From Marinobacterium weihaiense (GTDB lineage: Bacteria > Pseudomonadota > Gammaproteobacteria > Pseudomonadales > Balneatricaceae), in the NCBI RefSeq assembly GCF_019061305.1, contig NZ_JAHQZT010000019.1:1-51930 (forward strand): DNA of 51,930 bases. Direction: 5' to 3'. The notes beneath the pieces were generated by a model. That model did not search any database. It saw only the letters and a list, made by a program, of their open reading frames with translations, and was not told where the DNA came from. This document shows, piece by piece, positions 22,656 through 30,410 of this stretch. Position numbers and translations under genes: made by a program. The stretch's first letter is position 1. The number at the start of each line of letters is the position of its first letter.

Positions 22656-23042
22656 ATGCCTCATTTTATTGTCGAATACTCAGGGAACTTGCACGATCGT
22701 CTTGATTTTCAAGCGCTTTTCAAGGACCTGCATGAGTATGTGGTATCCACGGGACACTTCCCGCTGGGTGGGGTGCGCAGCCGCGCCATCCGTTGCAATG
22801 ACTTTCGCGTGGCGGATGGTCGAGAGGAGTTTGCTTTCCTTAACCTCAACCTGAAGATCGGCCATGGCCGTGATATGGCGTTGAAGCAAGAGGTGGCCGA
22901 GCAGGTATTCAAGATCCTCTGTGACTGGATGAAGCCGATTACCGATGAAAGCTATGTACAGATCTCGTTCGAGATGACCGAGCTGGACCCGGTACTCAAG
23001 TTCAACAAGAACAACATTCATCCCCTGTTTGCAGGCAAGTAA
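22656..23042 (+). CDS. hpaF: 5-carboxymethyl-2-hydroxymuconate delta-isomerase
   Basis: The product is 128 residues of the tautomerase superfamily. Proline follows the initiator Met (PHFIVEYSGNL), so after Met removal the catalytic base Pro-1 is exposed. VRSRAIRCNDFRVADG, FLNLNLKIGHGRD and QISFEMTELDP match CHMI proteins of this size. It isomerises 5-carboxymethyl-2-hydroxymuconate to the HpaG substrate. A ribosome-binding site GGGGAG lies upstream. In most clusters hpaF is within the main operon; here it is divergent and heads the transporter side, with 129 bp to the first TRAP gene. Confidence 0.94.
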   Translation: MPHFIVEYSGNLHDRLDFQALFKDLHEYVVSTGHFPLGGVRSRAIRCNDFRVADGREEFAFLNLNLKIGHGRDMALKQEVAEQVFKILCDWMKPITDESYVQISFEMTELDPVLKFNKNNIHPLFAGK

Positions 23043-23171
23043 AAAGCTCCTGACAGGAGTTCAACGAGCCGGCGCTGCTGCCCCCAAGCATGCGGAGCCG
23101 GCCGTCTAAGCCGAGCATAACGGCATAAAACACGACCGTAGCAACAGACGTACAAGATCGGGAGACAAACC

Positions 23172-24206
23172 GTGAAGACATTTTTCAAGACCCTGGCCGG
23201 GGCTGCGGCACTGACCGCAGGCCTGACCGCTTCTGCAGCTGCATCGGCTGAAACCACGCTGATCGTGGGTACCTGGCAGCCGCCGGGCAACCCGATGAAT
23301 GCCATCGTCTGGCCGACCTGGGCCGAGTGGGTGGAAGAAGCCACTGAAGGCCGTGTCAAAGTGAAGATCGAACAGGATGTCGGTCACCCGAAAACCTATT
23401 TTCAGCTGGTGGAAGATGGCGTCATCAATGCCGGCTGGAGCTACCATGGCTACGGTCCGGGTCGCTTCAAATTGCCGGTGGCGGTTGAGTTGCCGGGCCT
23501 TGACGTAAGCGCGGAAGCCGCATCCGTTGCCCTGTGGAAAGTGCAACAGAAGTACTTTGCGGATGCCAACGAATACGAAGGTTTGGAGCTGCTGGCAACG
23601 CTGACGCACGGTCCGGGTCAGCTGCACACCATCGAGCCGATTGAAGATCTGGAAGATCTCAAGGGCAAGAAGATCCGCATCGGTGGCGGCGTGCAGACCG
23701 AACTGGCCGAGCGCATGGAGCTGACCGGTGTGGCGGCACCAGGCTCCAAGGTATACGAAATGATGCAGCAGGGCGTTATCGACGGCGTGATGATGCCGGT
23801 CACCGAGCAGAAATCCCTGCGCCTGCATGAAGTGGCACCGAACCTGACCCTGTTCCCGGGTGGCATGTACTTGGGCAGCTTTTCCATGTTCATCGACCCG
23901 TACTTCATGGAAGACCTGGATCCGAAGGATGCCGAAGCCATCCGTCGCGTATCCGGTGAAAAACTGTCTGCGCTGGCCGGTCGTGCCTGGGATCAGGCCG
24001 ATGTGGAAGGTCTGGAAGCAGCCAAGGCGGCTGGCGTGACCATCAAGCAGCTGGGTGCGAATGACCCGATTACGCTTGAGTTCCGTGAGCTGATCAAGGG
24101 TATGGATGACGCCTGGATTGAAAGTGTTTCCGACCGTGATGTCGATGCCCGTGCTGCTCTGGACGAGCTGCGCACCATCGCTCGCGAGTACGAAGCGCAG
24201 GAGTAA
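23172..24206 (+). CDS. TRAP transporter substrate-binding protein DctP, copy 1
   Basis: This 344-residue periplasmic binding protein has a signal peptide of about 27 residues (cleavage after ASASA or near). It has the DctP core LKGKKIRIGGG (about 158-168), whose Arg typically bonds the substrate carboxylate, and the hinge YEMMQQGVIDGVMMP. The start is GTG with GGGAG nine bases upstream. It delivers an organic acid to the DctQM permease encoded next. Position downstream of hpaF, with no terminator between, suggests an aromatic acid such as 4-hydroxyphenylacetate. Its N-terminal pocket segment (TWQPPGNPMNAIVW) differs from copy 2 (TWLPPTAAQNAVVW), suggesting different ligands. Confidence 0.92.
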   Translation: MKTFFKTLAGAAALTAGLTASAAASAETTLIVGTWQPPGNPMNAIVWPTWAEWVEEATEGRVKVKIEQDVGHPKTYFQLVEDGVINAGWSYHGYGPGRFKLPVAVELPGLDVSAEAASVALWKVQQKYFADANEYEGLELLATLTHGPGQLHTIEPIEDLEDLKGKKIRIGGGVQTELAERMELTGVAAPGSKVYEMMQQGVIDGVMMPVTEQKSLRLHEVAPNLTLFPGGMYLGSFSMFIDPYFMEDLDPKDAEAIRRVSGEKLSALAGRAWDQADVEGLEAAKAAGVTIKQLGANDPITLEFRELIKGMDDAWIESVSDRDVDARAALDELRTIAREYEAQE

Positions 24207-24209
24207 TCC

Positions 24210-24725
24210 ATGTCATTCAGTGTCTGGCTGAAAGAACACTATGACGAGAAGGGGCCGGCCCGTTGGCTGGCCTTCCTGCTCGAAGTGATGTCGGCAAGTG
24301 TTCTGTTTACTCTCATGGCGTTGACCTGTGTCGATGTTCTGGGTCGTTACCTGTTCAATAGCCCGCTGCACGGCGGTACTGAGCTGACCGAAATCGGGCT
24401 GGCGGTGATGGTGTTTGCCGCGATGCCGGTGATCACCTGGCGCGGCGGCCATATCGTGGTTGACCTGCTGGATCGCTTCCTGGGCGGTAAGGTCGTCAAG
24501 GCGTTGTCGCTGTTTGCGGCGCTGGTGATGTCCTCGTCGCTGTACTTCCTGGCACTGCGCATCTTCGAGCTGGGCGAGCGTTCCATTCGCCGTGGCGTCG
24601 TGACCGAGTTTCTCGGCATGCCCAGTGGCTACGTGGTGCAGTACATCGCGATCATGAGCTGGGCCACCGCGTTCGGCATGATTACCTACGGCGTCTATCG
24701 CATCCTGTTTCAGGATAAAGCCTAA
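24210..24725 (+). CDS. TRAP transporter small permease DctQ, copy 1
   Basis: This 171-residue membrane protein has four hydrophobic segments, typical of DctQ. The family stretch YLFNSPLHGGTELTEIGLAV (about 47-66) and WRGGHIVVDLLDRFLG (about 76-91) are present. It forms the membrane complex with DctM. Its start lies three bases past the dctP stop, and the ribosome-binding site AGGAG is part of the dctP end, so translation is coupled. Confidence 0.92.
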   Translation: MSFSVWLKEHYDEKGPARWLAFLLEVMSASVLFTLMALTCVDVLGRYLFNSPLHGGTELTEIGLAVMVFAAMPVITWRGGHIVVDLLDRFLGGKVVKALSLFAALVMSSSLYFLALRIFELGERSIRRGVVTEFLGMPSGYVVQYIAIMSWATAFGMITYGVYRILFQDKA

Positions 24726-24751
24726 CCTCAACCGGACACAGGTACCTTGTT

Positions 24752-26080
24752 ATGTCAGTTGTACTGATCGGCTTTGCCGTTCTCCTGTTCCTGATCATTG
24801 TGGTCCGGATGCCGATTGCATTCGCCATGGGGCTGGTCGGCTTCTTTGGCTTTGCGAGCCTGCAAGGGCTGGAATTCAGCAATATGGCGGATTTCCGCTG
24901 GACCGGGGCGCTGTCAATGGCGTCCAACCGTGTCATCGATACCGTGCAGGAATACAGCCTGTCGGTGATTCCGTTGTTCATTCTTATGGGCAACCTGGTG
25001 ACGCGCTCCGGGCTGTCCCATGAACTTTATCGGGTTTCCCACGCCTTCCTCGGCCACCGCAAGGGCGGTTTGTCGATGGCGACCGTCGTAGCCTGCGGCG
25101 GTTTCTCCGCCATCTGTGGCTCCAGTCTGGCGACTTCGGCCACCATGTCCAAGGTGGCGATGCCGCCGATGCGCAAGTACGGCTATTCCGATGCGCTGGC
25201 GACTGCGTCCATCGCGGCCGGTGGTACCCTGGGAATCCTGATTCCGCCGAGCGTGATTCTGGTGATCTACGGTCTGCTGACCGAGTCGTCCATCCGTGAA
25301 CTGTTTGCCGCCGGTTTCATTCCGGGCTTCCTTGGCATTCTGTTGTATCTGGTGGCGGTGCGCTACGTTGTCTGGCGTGATCCCAGTGCCGGTCCGGCCG
25401 GAGAAAAGACGCCCTGGAGTGAGCGCCTGGTTGCACTGCGCGGCGTTTGGGGCGTGTTGTTGCTGTTCACGATCGTGATGGGCGGCATTTATCTGGGTAT
25501 CTTTACCCCGACCGAAGCGGCCGGTATCGGTGCTGGCGGTGCTTTCTTGATCACCCTGTTCCGTGGCCGTATTACCTTGCGCACACTGTTCGAAACCCTG
25601 ACCGACACGGCACGCACCTCGGCAATGCTGTTCGCGGTGGTGATCGGTGCGCTGATCTTCTCCGACTTCATCAACCGTGCCGGTCTGCCGGATATGCTGC
25701 TGGAGTTTGTGACGGCACTGGACGTGGCGCCGATCGTGGTCATCCTGGCGATTCTAGGCATCTACATCGTATTGGGTATGGTGTTCGAGAGCCTGTCGAT
25801 GATGCTGCTGACCGTGCCGGTGTTCTACCCGCTGGTCGCCAGCCTGGACTTCGACCTGGTCTGGTTTGGCATCGTGGTGGTAGTCGTGACTGAGATCAGT
25901 CTAATCACACCGCCGGTGGGTATGAACGTGTTCGTACTCAGTGCGGTATTGAGGGATGTGAAAACCGGCACTATCTTCAAGGGAGTGACCCCGTTCTGGT
26001 GTGCCGATATCGTGCGCCTGGCGATGATCGTGTTTGTCTCTCAGATTGCACTTTTCCTGCCGGAGCTGCTTTACCGCTAA
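24752..26080 (+). CDS. TRAP transporter large permease DctM, copy 1
   Basis: This 442-residue permease has about twelve helices. DctM motifs include SVIPLFILMGNLVTRSG (about 72-88), CGGFSAICGSSLATSATM (about 111-128), GGTLGILIPPSVILVIYG (about 157-174) and the second-half IGALIFSDFINRAGLPDML and TPPVGMNVFVL near 388. It couples substrate uptake to a sodium gradient. It lies 26 bp after dctQ. The last gene of the first unit; no terminator was found before the second unit. Confidence 0.93.
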   Translation: MSVVLIGFAVLLFLIIVVRMPIAFAMGLVGFFGFASLQGLEFSNMADFRWTGALSMASNRVIDTVQEYSLSVIPLFILMGNLVTRSGLSHELYRVSHAFLGHRKGGLSMATVVACGGFSAICGSSLATSATMSKVAMPPMRKYGYSDALATASIAAGGTLGILIPPSVILVIYGLLTESSIRELFAAGFIPGFLGILLYLVAVRYVVWRDPSAGPAGEKTPWSERLVALRGVWGVLLLFTIVMGGIYLGIFTPTEAAGIGAGGAFLITLFRGRITLRTLFETLTDTARTSAMLFAVVIGALIFSDFINRAGLPDMLLEFVTALDVAPIVVILAILGIYIVLGMVFESLSMMLLTVPVFYPLVASLDFDLVWFGIVVVVVTEISLITPPVGMNVFVLSAVLRDVKTGTIFKGVTPFWCADIVRLAMIVFVSQIALFLPELLYR

Positions 26081-26163
26081 GCTGTTTCAGGCCGTCTGTA
26101 TGATGAATTGTGTCACATGCGGGCGGCCTGAATCACCGGTAAAAGAATGAAGACCAAACTCGT

Positions 26164-26197
26164 GCAATGGTATACATTAGTGGGGTATAGCCATTGC
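26164..26197. promoter_or_regulatory. Inverted repeat upstream of the second TRAP unit
   Basis: GCAATGGTATAC (26164-26175) and GTATAGCCATTGC (26185-26197) pair with one bulged base across a 9-nt centre. The repeat ends ten bases before the predicted -35 box, a position suited to an activator dimer. It could also be part of a terminator of the first unit, but no T tract follows. Confidence 0.45.
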
Positions 26198-26206
26198 GCT
26201 GCTTGC

Positions 26207-26234
26207 TTGACGCGACAAAGTGATACACTATTAA
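26207..26234 (+). promoter_or_regulatory. Predicted sigma-70 promoter of the second TRAP unit
   Basis: TTGACG (26207-26212), a 16-bp spacer and TATTAA (26229-26234) in an AT-rich context, about 60 bp before the dctP2 start. Confidence 0.45.
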
Positions 26235-26293
26235 TCAGTGATGAATTTTTTAGGTATCGCAAAAAATAATTATACCAACGCAGGAGCAACACC

Positions 26294-27331
26294 ATGATTA
26301 AAACAATAAAGATTGCCACTGGCGCGGCTGCCCTCGCGGCAGGCCTGTCCCTTTCCACCACTGCACTGGCGGCTGACACAACCCTGATCGTCGGCACCTG
26401 GCTGCCGCCGACCGCGGCACAGAACGCCGTGGTATGGCCGACCTGGGCCAAGTGGGTGGAAGAGGCCACCGAAGGCCGTGTCGAAGTCAAGATCGAATAT
26501 GATGTCGGTCACCCCAAAACCTATTTCCAGCTGGTTGAAGACGGCGTTATCGATGCCGGTTTCAGCTATCACGGCTATGTGCCGGGCCGCTTCAAGCTGC
26601 CGCTGGCCGTTGAGCAGCCAGGCCTGGGTGTGGGTGCCGAAGCCGCATCCGTGGCGCTGTGGAAGACCCAGCAGAAATACTTCAATGACGCCAACGAATT
26701 CGTTGGTCTGGAACTGCTGGGCATGTTTACCCACGGTCCGGGTCAGCTGATGACCACCAAGCCGGTCGACAGCATTGCTGACCTCAAGGGTATGAAGATC
26801 CGCATCGGCGGTGGCGTTCAGGCTGAAATCGGCGAGCGCACCGGCATGGCGCCGGTATCCGCACCGGCAACCAAGGTATACGAGATGATGCAGCAGGGCG
26901 TTATCGATGGTGCACTGTTGCCGCTGGGCGAGCAGAAGGCCCAGCGTCTGGCTGAAGTCACTGATACCCTGAACCTGATTCCGGGCGGTATGTACCTGGG
27001 CAGCTTCTCCATGTTCATCAACCCGGACTTCATGGAAGATTTGGACCCGAAGGATGCTGAAGCCATCCGTCGCGTATCCGGTGAAAAGCTGTCTGCACTG
27101 GCCGGCAAGGCCTGGCAGAAAGCGGATGAAGATGGCCTGGCGTTTGCCCGTGAAACCGGTGTGAACATTGTTGAGCACGGCGCTGATGCCACGTTCAACC
27201 AGGACTTTCTGAAGCTGGCCGACGGCATGGATGAGGCCTGGATCGAGAGCGTATCTGATCGTGATGTCGATGCCCGTGCTGCTCTGGACGAGCTGCGCAC
27301 CATCGCTCGTGAGTACGAAGCGCAGGAGTAA
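26294..27331 (+). CDS. TRAP transporter substrate-binding protein DctP, copy 2
   Basis: The product is 345 residues with a signal peptide of about 26 residues (cleavage near ALA-AD). It has the same DctP core as copy 1 (LKGMKIRIGGG and YEMMQQGVIDGALLP). The first 300 residues differ from copy 1 at about one position in three, mostly in pocket-facing regions, but the last 30 residues are identical. ATG start with AGGAG upstream. It probably binds a related but different organic acid and shares a nearly identical permease with copy 1. Confidence 0.92.
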   Translation: MIKTIKIATGAAALAAGLSLSTTALAADTTLIVGTWLPPTAAQNAVVWPTWAKWVEEATEGRVEVKIEYDVGHPKTYFQLVEDGVIDAGFSYHGYVPGRFKLPLAVEQPGLGVGAEAASVALWKTQQKYFNDANEFVGLELLGMFTHGPGQLMTTKPVDSIADLKGMKIRIGGGVQAEIGERTGMAPVSAPATKVYEMMQQGVIDGALLPLGEQKAQRLAEVTDTLNLIPGGMYLGSFSMFINPDFMEDLDPKDAEAIRRVSGEKLSALAGKAWQKADEDGLAFARETGVNIVEHGADATFNQDFLKLADGMDEAWIESVSDRDVDARAALDELRTIAREYEAQE

Positions 27332-27334
27332 TCC

Positions 27335-27850
27335 ATGTCATTCAGTGCCTGGTTCACAGCGCACTATGACGAGAAGGGGCCGGTCCGTTGGCTGGCCTTT
27401 TTTCTCGAACTGGTGTCCGCTTCAGTCCTTTTCTTCCTGATGGCACTGACCTGCGTTGATGTCGTGGGTCGCTATCTGTTCAACAGCCCGCTGCATGGCG
27501 GTACTGAAATGACCGAAATCGGTCTGGCGGTGATGGTGTTCGCGGCCATGCCGGTGATCACCTGGCGCGGTGGTCATATCGTGGTTGACCTGCTGGATCG
27601 CTTTCTGGGCGGCAAAATCGTCAAGGCGTTGTCGCTGTTTGCGGCACTGGTGATGTCCTCGTCGCTGTACTTTCTGGCTCTGCGCATCTTCGAGCTGGGC
27701 GAGCGTTCCATTCGCCGTGGCGTTGTGACCGAATTTCTCGGCATGCCCAGTGGCTACGTAGTACAGTACATCGCGATCATGAGCTGGGCCACGGCCTTTG
27801 GCATGATCACCTATGGCGTCTACCGGATCCTGTTCCAGGATAAACACTAA
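27335..27850 (+). CDS. TRAP transporter small permease DctQ, copy 2
   Basis: The product is 171 residues and four hydrophobic segments, the same length as copy 1. Differences from copy 1 are confined mainly to the first 40 residues (for example FTAHYDEKGPV versus LKEHYDEKGPA) plus a few later ones. Start three bases after dctP2 with the ribosome-binding site overlapping its end. Confidence 0.92.
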   Translation: MSFSAWFTAHYDEKGPVRWLAFFLELVSASVLFFLMALTCVDVVGRYLFNSPLHGGTEMTEIGLAVMVFAAMPVITWRGGHIVVDLLDRFLGGKIVKALSLFAALVMSSSLYFLALRIFELGERSIRRGVVTEFLGMPSGYVVQYIAIMSWATAFGMITYGVYRILFQDKH

Positions 27851-27877
27851 CTTGAACCGGATGCAGGTACCTCGCTT

Positions 27878-29206
27878 ATGTCTGTCATTCTGATCGGCTT
27901 TGCCGTTCTTCTGTTTCTGATCATCGTGGTCCGGATGCCGATCGCATTCGCCATGGGGATCGTCGGCTTTTTCGGCTTTGCGTTTCTGCAGGGCCTGGAA
28001 CTGAGTAATATTGCCAACTTCCGCTGGACGGGTGCCTTGTCGATGGCATCCAATCGCGTGATTGATACTGTGCAGGAATACAGCCTGTCGGTGATCCCGC
28101 TGTTCATTCTCATGGGTAACCTGGTGACGCGCTCGGGTCTTTCACATGAGTTGTATGCGGTTTCTAATGCCTTTCTGGGCCATCGCAAGGGCGGTCTGTC
28201 GATGGCGACCGTGGTAGCCTGCGGTGGTTTCTCCGCCATCTGCGGCTCCAGTCTGGCGACTTCGGCCACCATGTCCAAGGTGGCGATGCCGCCGATGCGC
28301 AAGTACGGCTATTCCGATGCGCTGGCGACCGCGTCCATCGCGGCCGGCGGTACCCTCGGGATCCTGATTCCGCCCAGCGTAATTCTGGTGATCTACGGTC
28401 TGCTGACCGAGTCGTCCATCCGTGAACTGTTCGCCGCCGGTTTCATTCCGGGCATTCTCGGCATCCTGCTGTACCTGGTAGCAGTGCGCTACGTGGTCTG
28501 GCGCGACCCCAGTGCGGGACCGGCCGGTGAAAAGACTGAATGGCCCGAGCGCCTGCAGGCGCTGAAAGGGGTATGGGGTGTGCTGCTGCTGTTCACGATC
28601 GTGATGGGCGGTATTTATTTGGGTATCTTTACCCCGACTGAAGCGGCTGGCATCGGTGCCGGTGGTGCCTTCCTGATCACCCTGTTCCGTGTCCGCATGA
28701 CGTTGCGTAATCTGTTCGAAACCCTGACTGATACGGCGCGTACCTCGGCGATGCTGTTTGCGGTGGTAATCGGGGCATTGATCTTCTCCGACTTCATCAA
28801 CCGTGCCGGTCTGCCGGATATGCTGTTGGAGTTTGTGCAAGCGCTGGACGTGGCACCGATCGTGGTCATTCTGGCGATTCTGGGCATTTACATCGTGCTG
28901 GGCATGGTGTTCGAGAGCCTGTCGATGATGCTGCTGACCGTGCCGGTGTTCTACCCGCTGGTCGCCAGCCTGGACTTTGATCTGGTCTGGTTCGGCATAG
29001 TTGTCGTGGTCGTGACCGAGATCAGCCTGATTACGCCGCCGGTGGGTATGAACGTGTTCGTTCTCAGTGCAGTATTGAGAGACGTCAAGACCGGGACCAT
29101 CTTCAAGGGTGTAACCCCGTTCTGGTGCGCCGATATTGTGCGTCTGGCGATGATCGTCTTCGTGGCCCAGATTGCATTGTTTTTGCCGGAGCTGCTGTAC
29201 CGCTGA
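27878..29206 (+). CDS. TRAP transporter large permease DctM, copy 2
   Basis: This 442-residue permease is almost the same as copy 1 throughout. Small differences cluster near residues 30-50 (VGFFGFAFLQGLELSNIANF), 90-100 and 215-230. All DctM motifs are kept. It follows dctQ2 by 27 bp and precedes the stress-protein gene by 46 bp. Confidence 0.93.
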   Translation: MSVILIGFAVLLFLIIVVRMPIAFAMGIVGFFGFAFLQGLELSNIANFRWTGALSMASNRVIDTVQEYSLSVIPLFILMGNLVTRSGLSHELYAVSNAFLGHRKGGLSMATVVACGGFSAICGSSLATSATMSKVAMPPMRKYGYSDALATASIAAGGTLGILIPPSVILVIYGLLTESSIRELFAAGFIPGILGILLYLVAVRYVVWRDPSAGPAGEKTEWPERLQALKGVWGVLLLFTIVMGGIYLGIFTPTEAAGIGAGGAFLITLFRVRMTLRNLFETLTDTARTSAMLFAVVIGALIFSDFINRAGLPDMLLEFVQALDVAPIVVILAILGIYIVLGMVFESLSMMLLTVPVFYPLVASLDFDLVWFGIVVVVVTEISLITPPVGMNVFVLSAVLRDVKTGTIFKGVTPFWCADIVRLAMIVFVAQIALFLPELLYR

Positions 29207-29252
29207 GCGCGGTACGGCCTTGCCTGTCCCGCGCGGATAGAGGAGTGGTTGT

Positions 29253-29741
29253 ATGTTTCATGATGTAAAGAAAATCCTGTATGTGTCCGATCTCGAGAAG
29301 GGTTCGCGTCCCGCTTTCCGTGCTGCCGTCAGCCTGTGCGGTCACTACGCCGAGTCCCAGATCACTTACATGCATGTCATCGAATCTCTGTCCGGCACGA
29401 CCCGCAGCGTGCTGGGGAACATGATGGAGAAGGAAGAGATCGACGAGATGCTGAAAAAGGGGGTTGAAGCCCTCAGCGTCAAGATCCGCGAGCGCATCGA
29501 ACGCTTTTGTGCCGACGAGCTTGAAGAGCACGAAGTGCTGAGCCTGAAGAACATTGACGCCCGTGTCGAAGAAGGCACCCCCTGGCGCAAGATTCTGGAA
29601 GTCGCTGACGAGATCAACGCCGATGTCATTGTCATGGGAACACGCAAGCACAACGCGCTGGAACAAGCCTTGATAGGCTCTACCGCCACCAAGACACTGA
29701 CGCATTCCAAGCGTCCGGTACTGATCGTACCGCTGGGCTGA
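29253..29741 (+). CDS. Universal stress protein (UspA family) of the TRAP operon
   Basis: The product is 162 residues with the UspA fold. The N-terminal strand KKILYVSDLEKGSRPAF and the C-terminal VIVMGTRKHNALEQALIGS followed by TATKTLTHSKRPVLIVPLG are typical. The nucleotide-binding motif is partly degenerate: GTRKHN replaces GxxG, although GSTA is kept. USP proteins are often encoded at the end of TRAP operons; TeaD of the Halomonas ectoine transporter binds ATP and lowers uptake. A similar regulator role is inferred. Ribosome-binding site GAGGAG; strong terminator follows. Confidence 0.9.
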   Translation: MFHDVKKILYVSDLEKGSRPAFRAAVSLCGHYAESQITYMHVIESLSGTTRSVLGNMMEKEEIDEMLKKGVEALSVKIRERIERFCADELEEHEVLSLKNIDARVEEGTPWRKILEVADEINADVIVMGTRKHNALEQALIGSTATKTLTHSKRPVLIVPLG

Positions 29742-29754
29742 GTAGCCGTTATTC

Positions 29755-29792
29755 GCTGCCCTCGGGATAACCGGGGGCAGCCCCGCTTTTTT
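29755..29792 (+). terminator. Intrinsic terminator of the TRAP-USP operon
   Basis: GCTGCCC-T-CGG and CCG-G-GGGCAGC (10 pairs with one mismatch; 5-nt loop) are followed by CCCGC and six T (29787-29792). Confidence 0.88.
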
Positions 29793-29837
29793 CAGGCCAG
29801 GGACATGCGGCCGTTGTTGTTATCCATCGAGCTGTCC

Positions 29838-30248
29838 ATGGTCAAATCCATCGAATCCCTTGCCCGCGGCCTTCGCGTTGTCGAAGCCATTCGCCATCAT
29901 GCCCCCGTGTCGCTGTCCCTGCTGCACCAGCAAACCGGCATCAGTAAGGCGACCCTGCTGCGCATACTGAGAACTCTGCAGGAAGCCGGCTGGGTCTATC
30001 GCGCGCTGGGCGATTCCCGCTACCGGCTGTCGTTCACGGTCAGCCAGCAGATGCCGGAGCAGGCCCCCGGCGAGCAGCTGGCGGAGCTGGCCGCCCCGGC
30101 GGTTCCTGTATTTAAAGGGGATGAAGTGCAGGCCACGTTGGCGCTGTCCTGGCCCCAGGATGCCATTGCCGGGCCGGAACTGCAGCAGCATTACTACCCG
30201 TTGCTGAGGGCCGCTGCCGACCGGCTGGCAGCTCAGCTTCAGGCATAG
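29838..30248 (+). CDS. IclR-family regulator with internal deletion of the effector domain
   Basis: The product is about 136 residues; IclR proteins are usually 245-280. Residues 1-65 form a complete IclR helix-turn-helix (VKSIESLARGLRVVEAI, SLSLLHQQTGISKATLLRIL, then a wing). LAELAAPAVPVFKGDEVQ then jumps straight to the last strand and helix of the effector domain (ATLALSWPQDAI, ending YYPLLRAAADRLAAQL). About 100 residues of the ligand-binding domain are missing, yet the frame is open, so the product may still bind DNA but not effector. An alternative start at 29805 has GGGA before it. It is followed by the sulfatase gene. Confidence 0.8.
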   Translation: MVKSIESLARGLRVVEAIRHHAPVSLSLLHQQTGISKATLLRILRTLQEAGWVYRALGDSRYRLSFTVSQQMPEQAPGEQLAELAAPAVPVFKGDEVQATLALSWPQDAIAGPELQQHYYPLLRAAADRLAAQLQA

Positions 30249-30283
30249 GCATGAGCGTCGTGCCGCTTGCACTATGCCGCCTG

Positions 30284-30298
30284 TTTCATCTGGTGAAA
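30284..30298. promoter_or_regulatory. Palindrome upstream of the sulfatase gene, candidate IclR operator
   Basis: TTTCATCTGGTGAAA: 5-bp arms with a 5-base centre, between the IclR gene and the sulfatase gene. A similar TTTCCTTGGGTGAAA occurs upstream of the porin gene (38077-38091), and both share TTTC-N-T-N-N-GG-TGAAA. Confidence 0.4.
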
Positions 30299-30410
30299 TG
30301 TCTTGTTTCGCTCGGGTCGTTCTCGATTAGTCTGACGGCAGACCAATAATAACCGTCGACCAGACCGGCAGTGATGCCGGGCGACCGAACACCCGATCAA
30401 AGGCAGTCAC

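Larger units (their letters stand above)
26081..26293. other. Intergenic region between the two TRAP units
   Basis: This 213-bp region is clearly more AT-rich than its surroundings. It holds an imperfect inverted repeat (26164-26197) and a predicted sigma-70 promoter (26207-26234), listed separately, so the second unit can be transcribed on its own. It has no counterpart of the hpaH-hpaF operator palindrome. Confidence 0.6.
23172..29206 (+). repeat. Tandem duplication of a complete dctPQM TRAP operon
   Basis: The units 23172-26080 and 26294-29206 have the same three genes in the same order with the same spacings (3 bp P-Q, 26-27 bp Q-M). The DctQ products are the same length and differ at few positions outside their first 40 residues; the DctM products are both 442 residues and differ at roughly 5-7% of positions by eye. 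The binding proteins are only moderately similar over most of their length but identical over the last 30 residues. This pattern fits an old tandem duplication with continuing gene conversion of the permease part. Confidence 0.9.

Noticed and set aside
23172-29206. The tandem TRAP units as an assembly duplication.
   Set aside because: The binding-protein genes and both upstream regions differ substantially, so the two copies are truly distinct loci.
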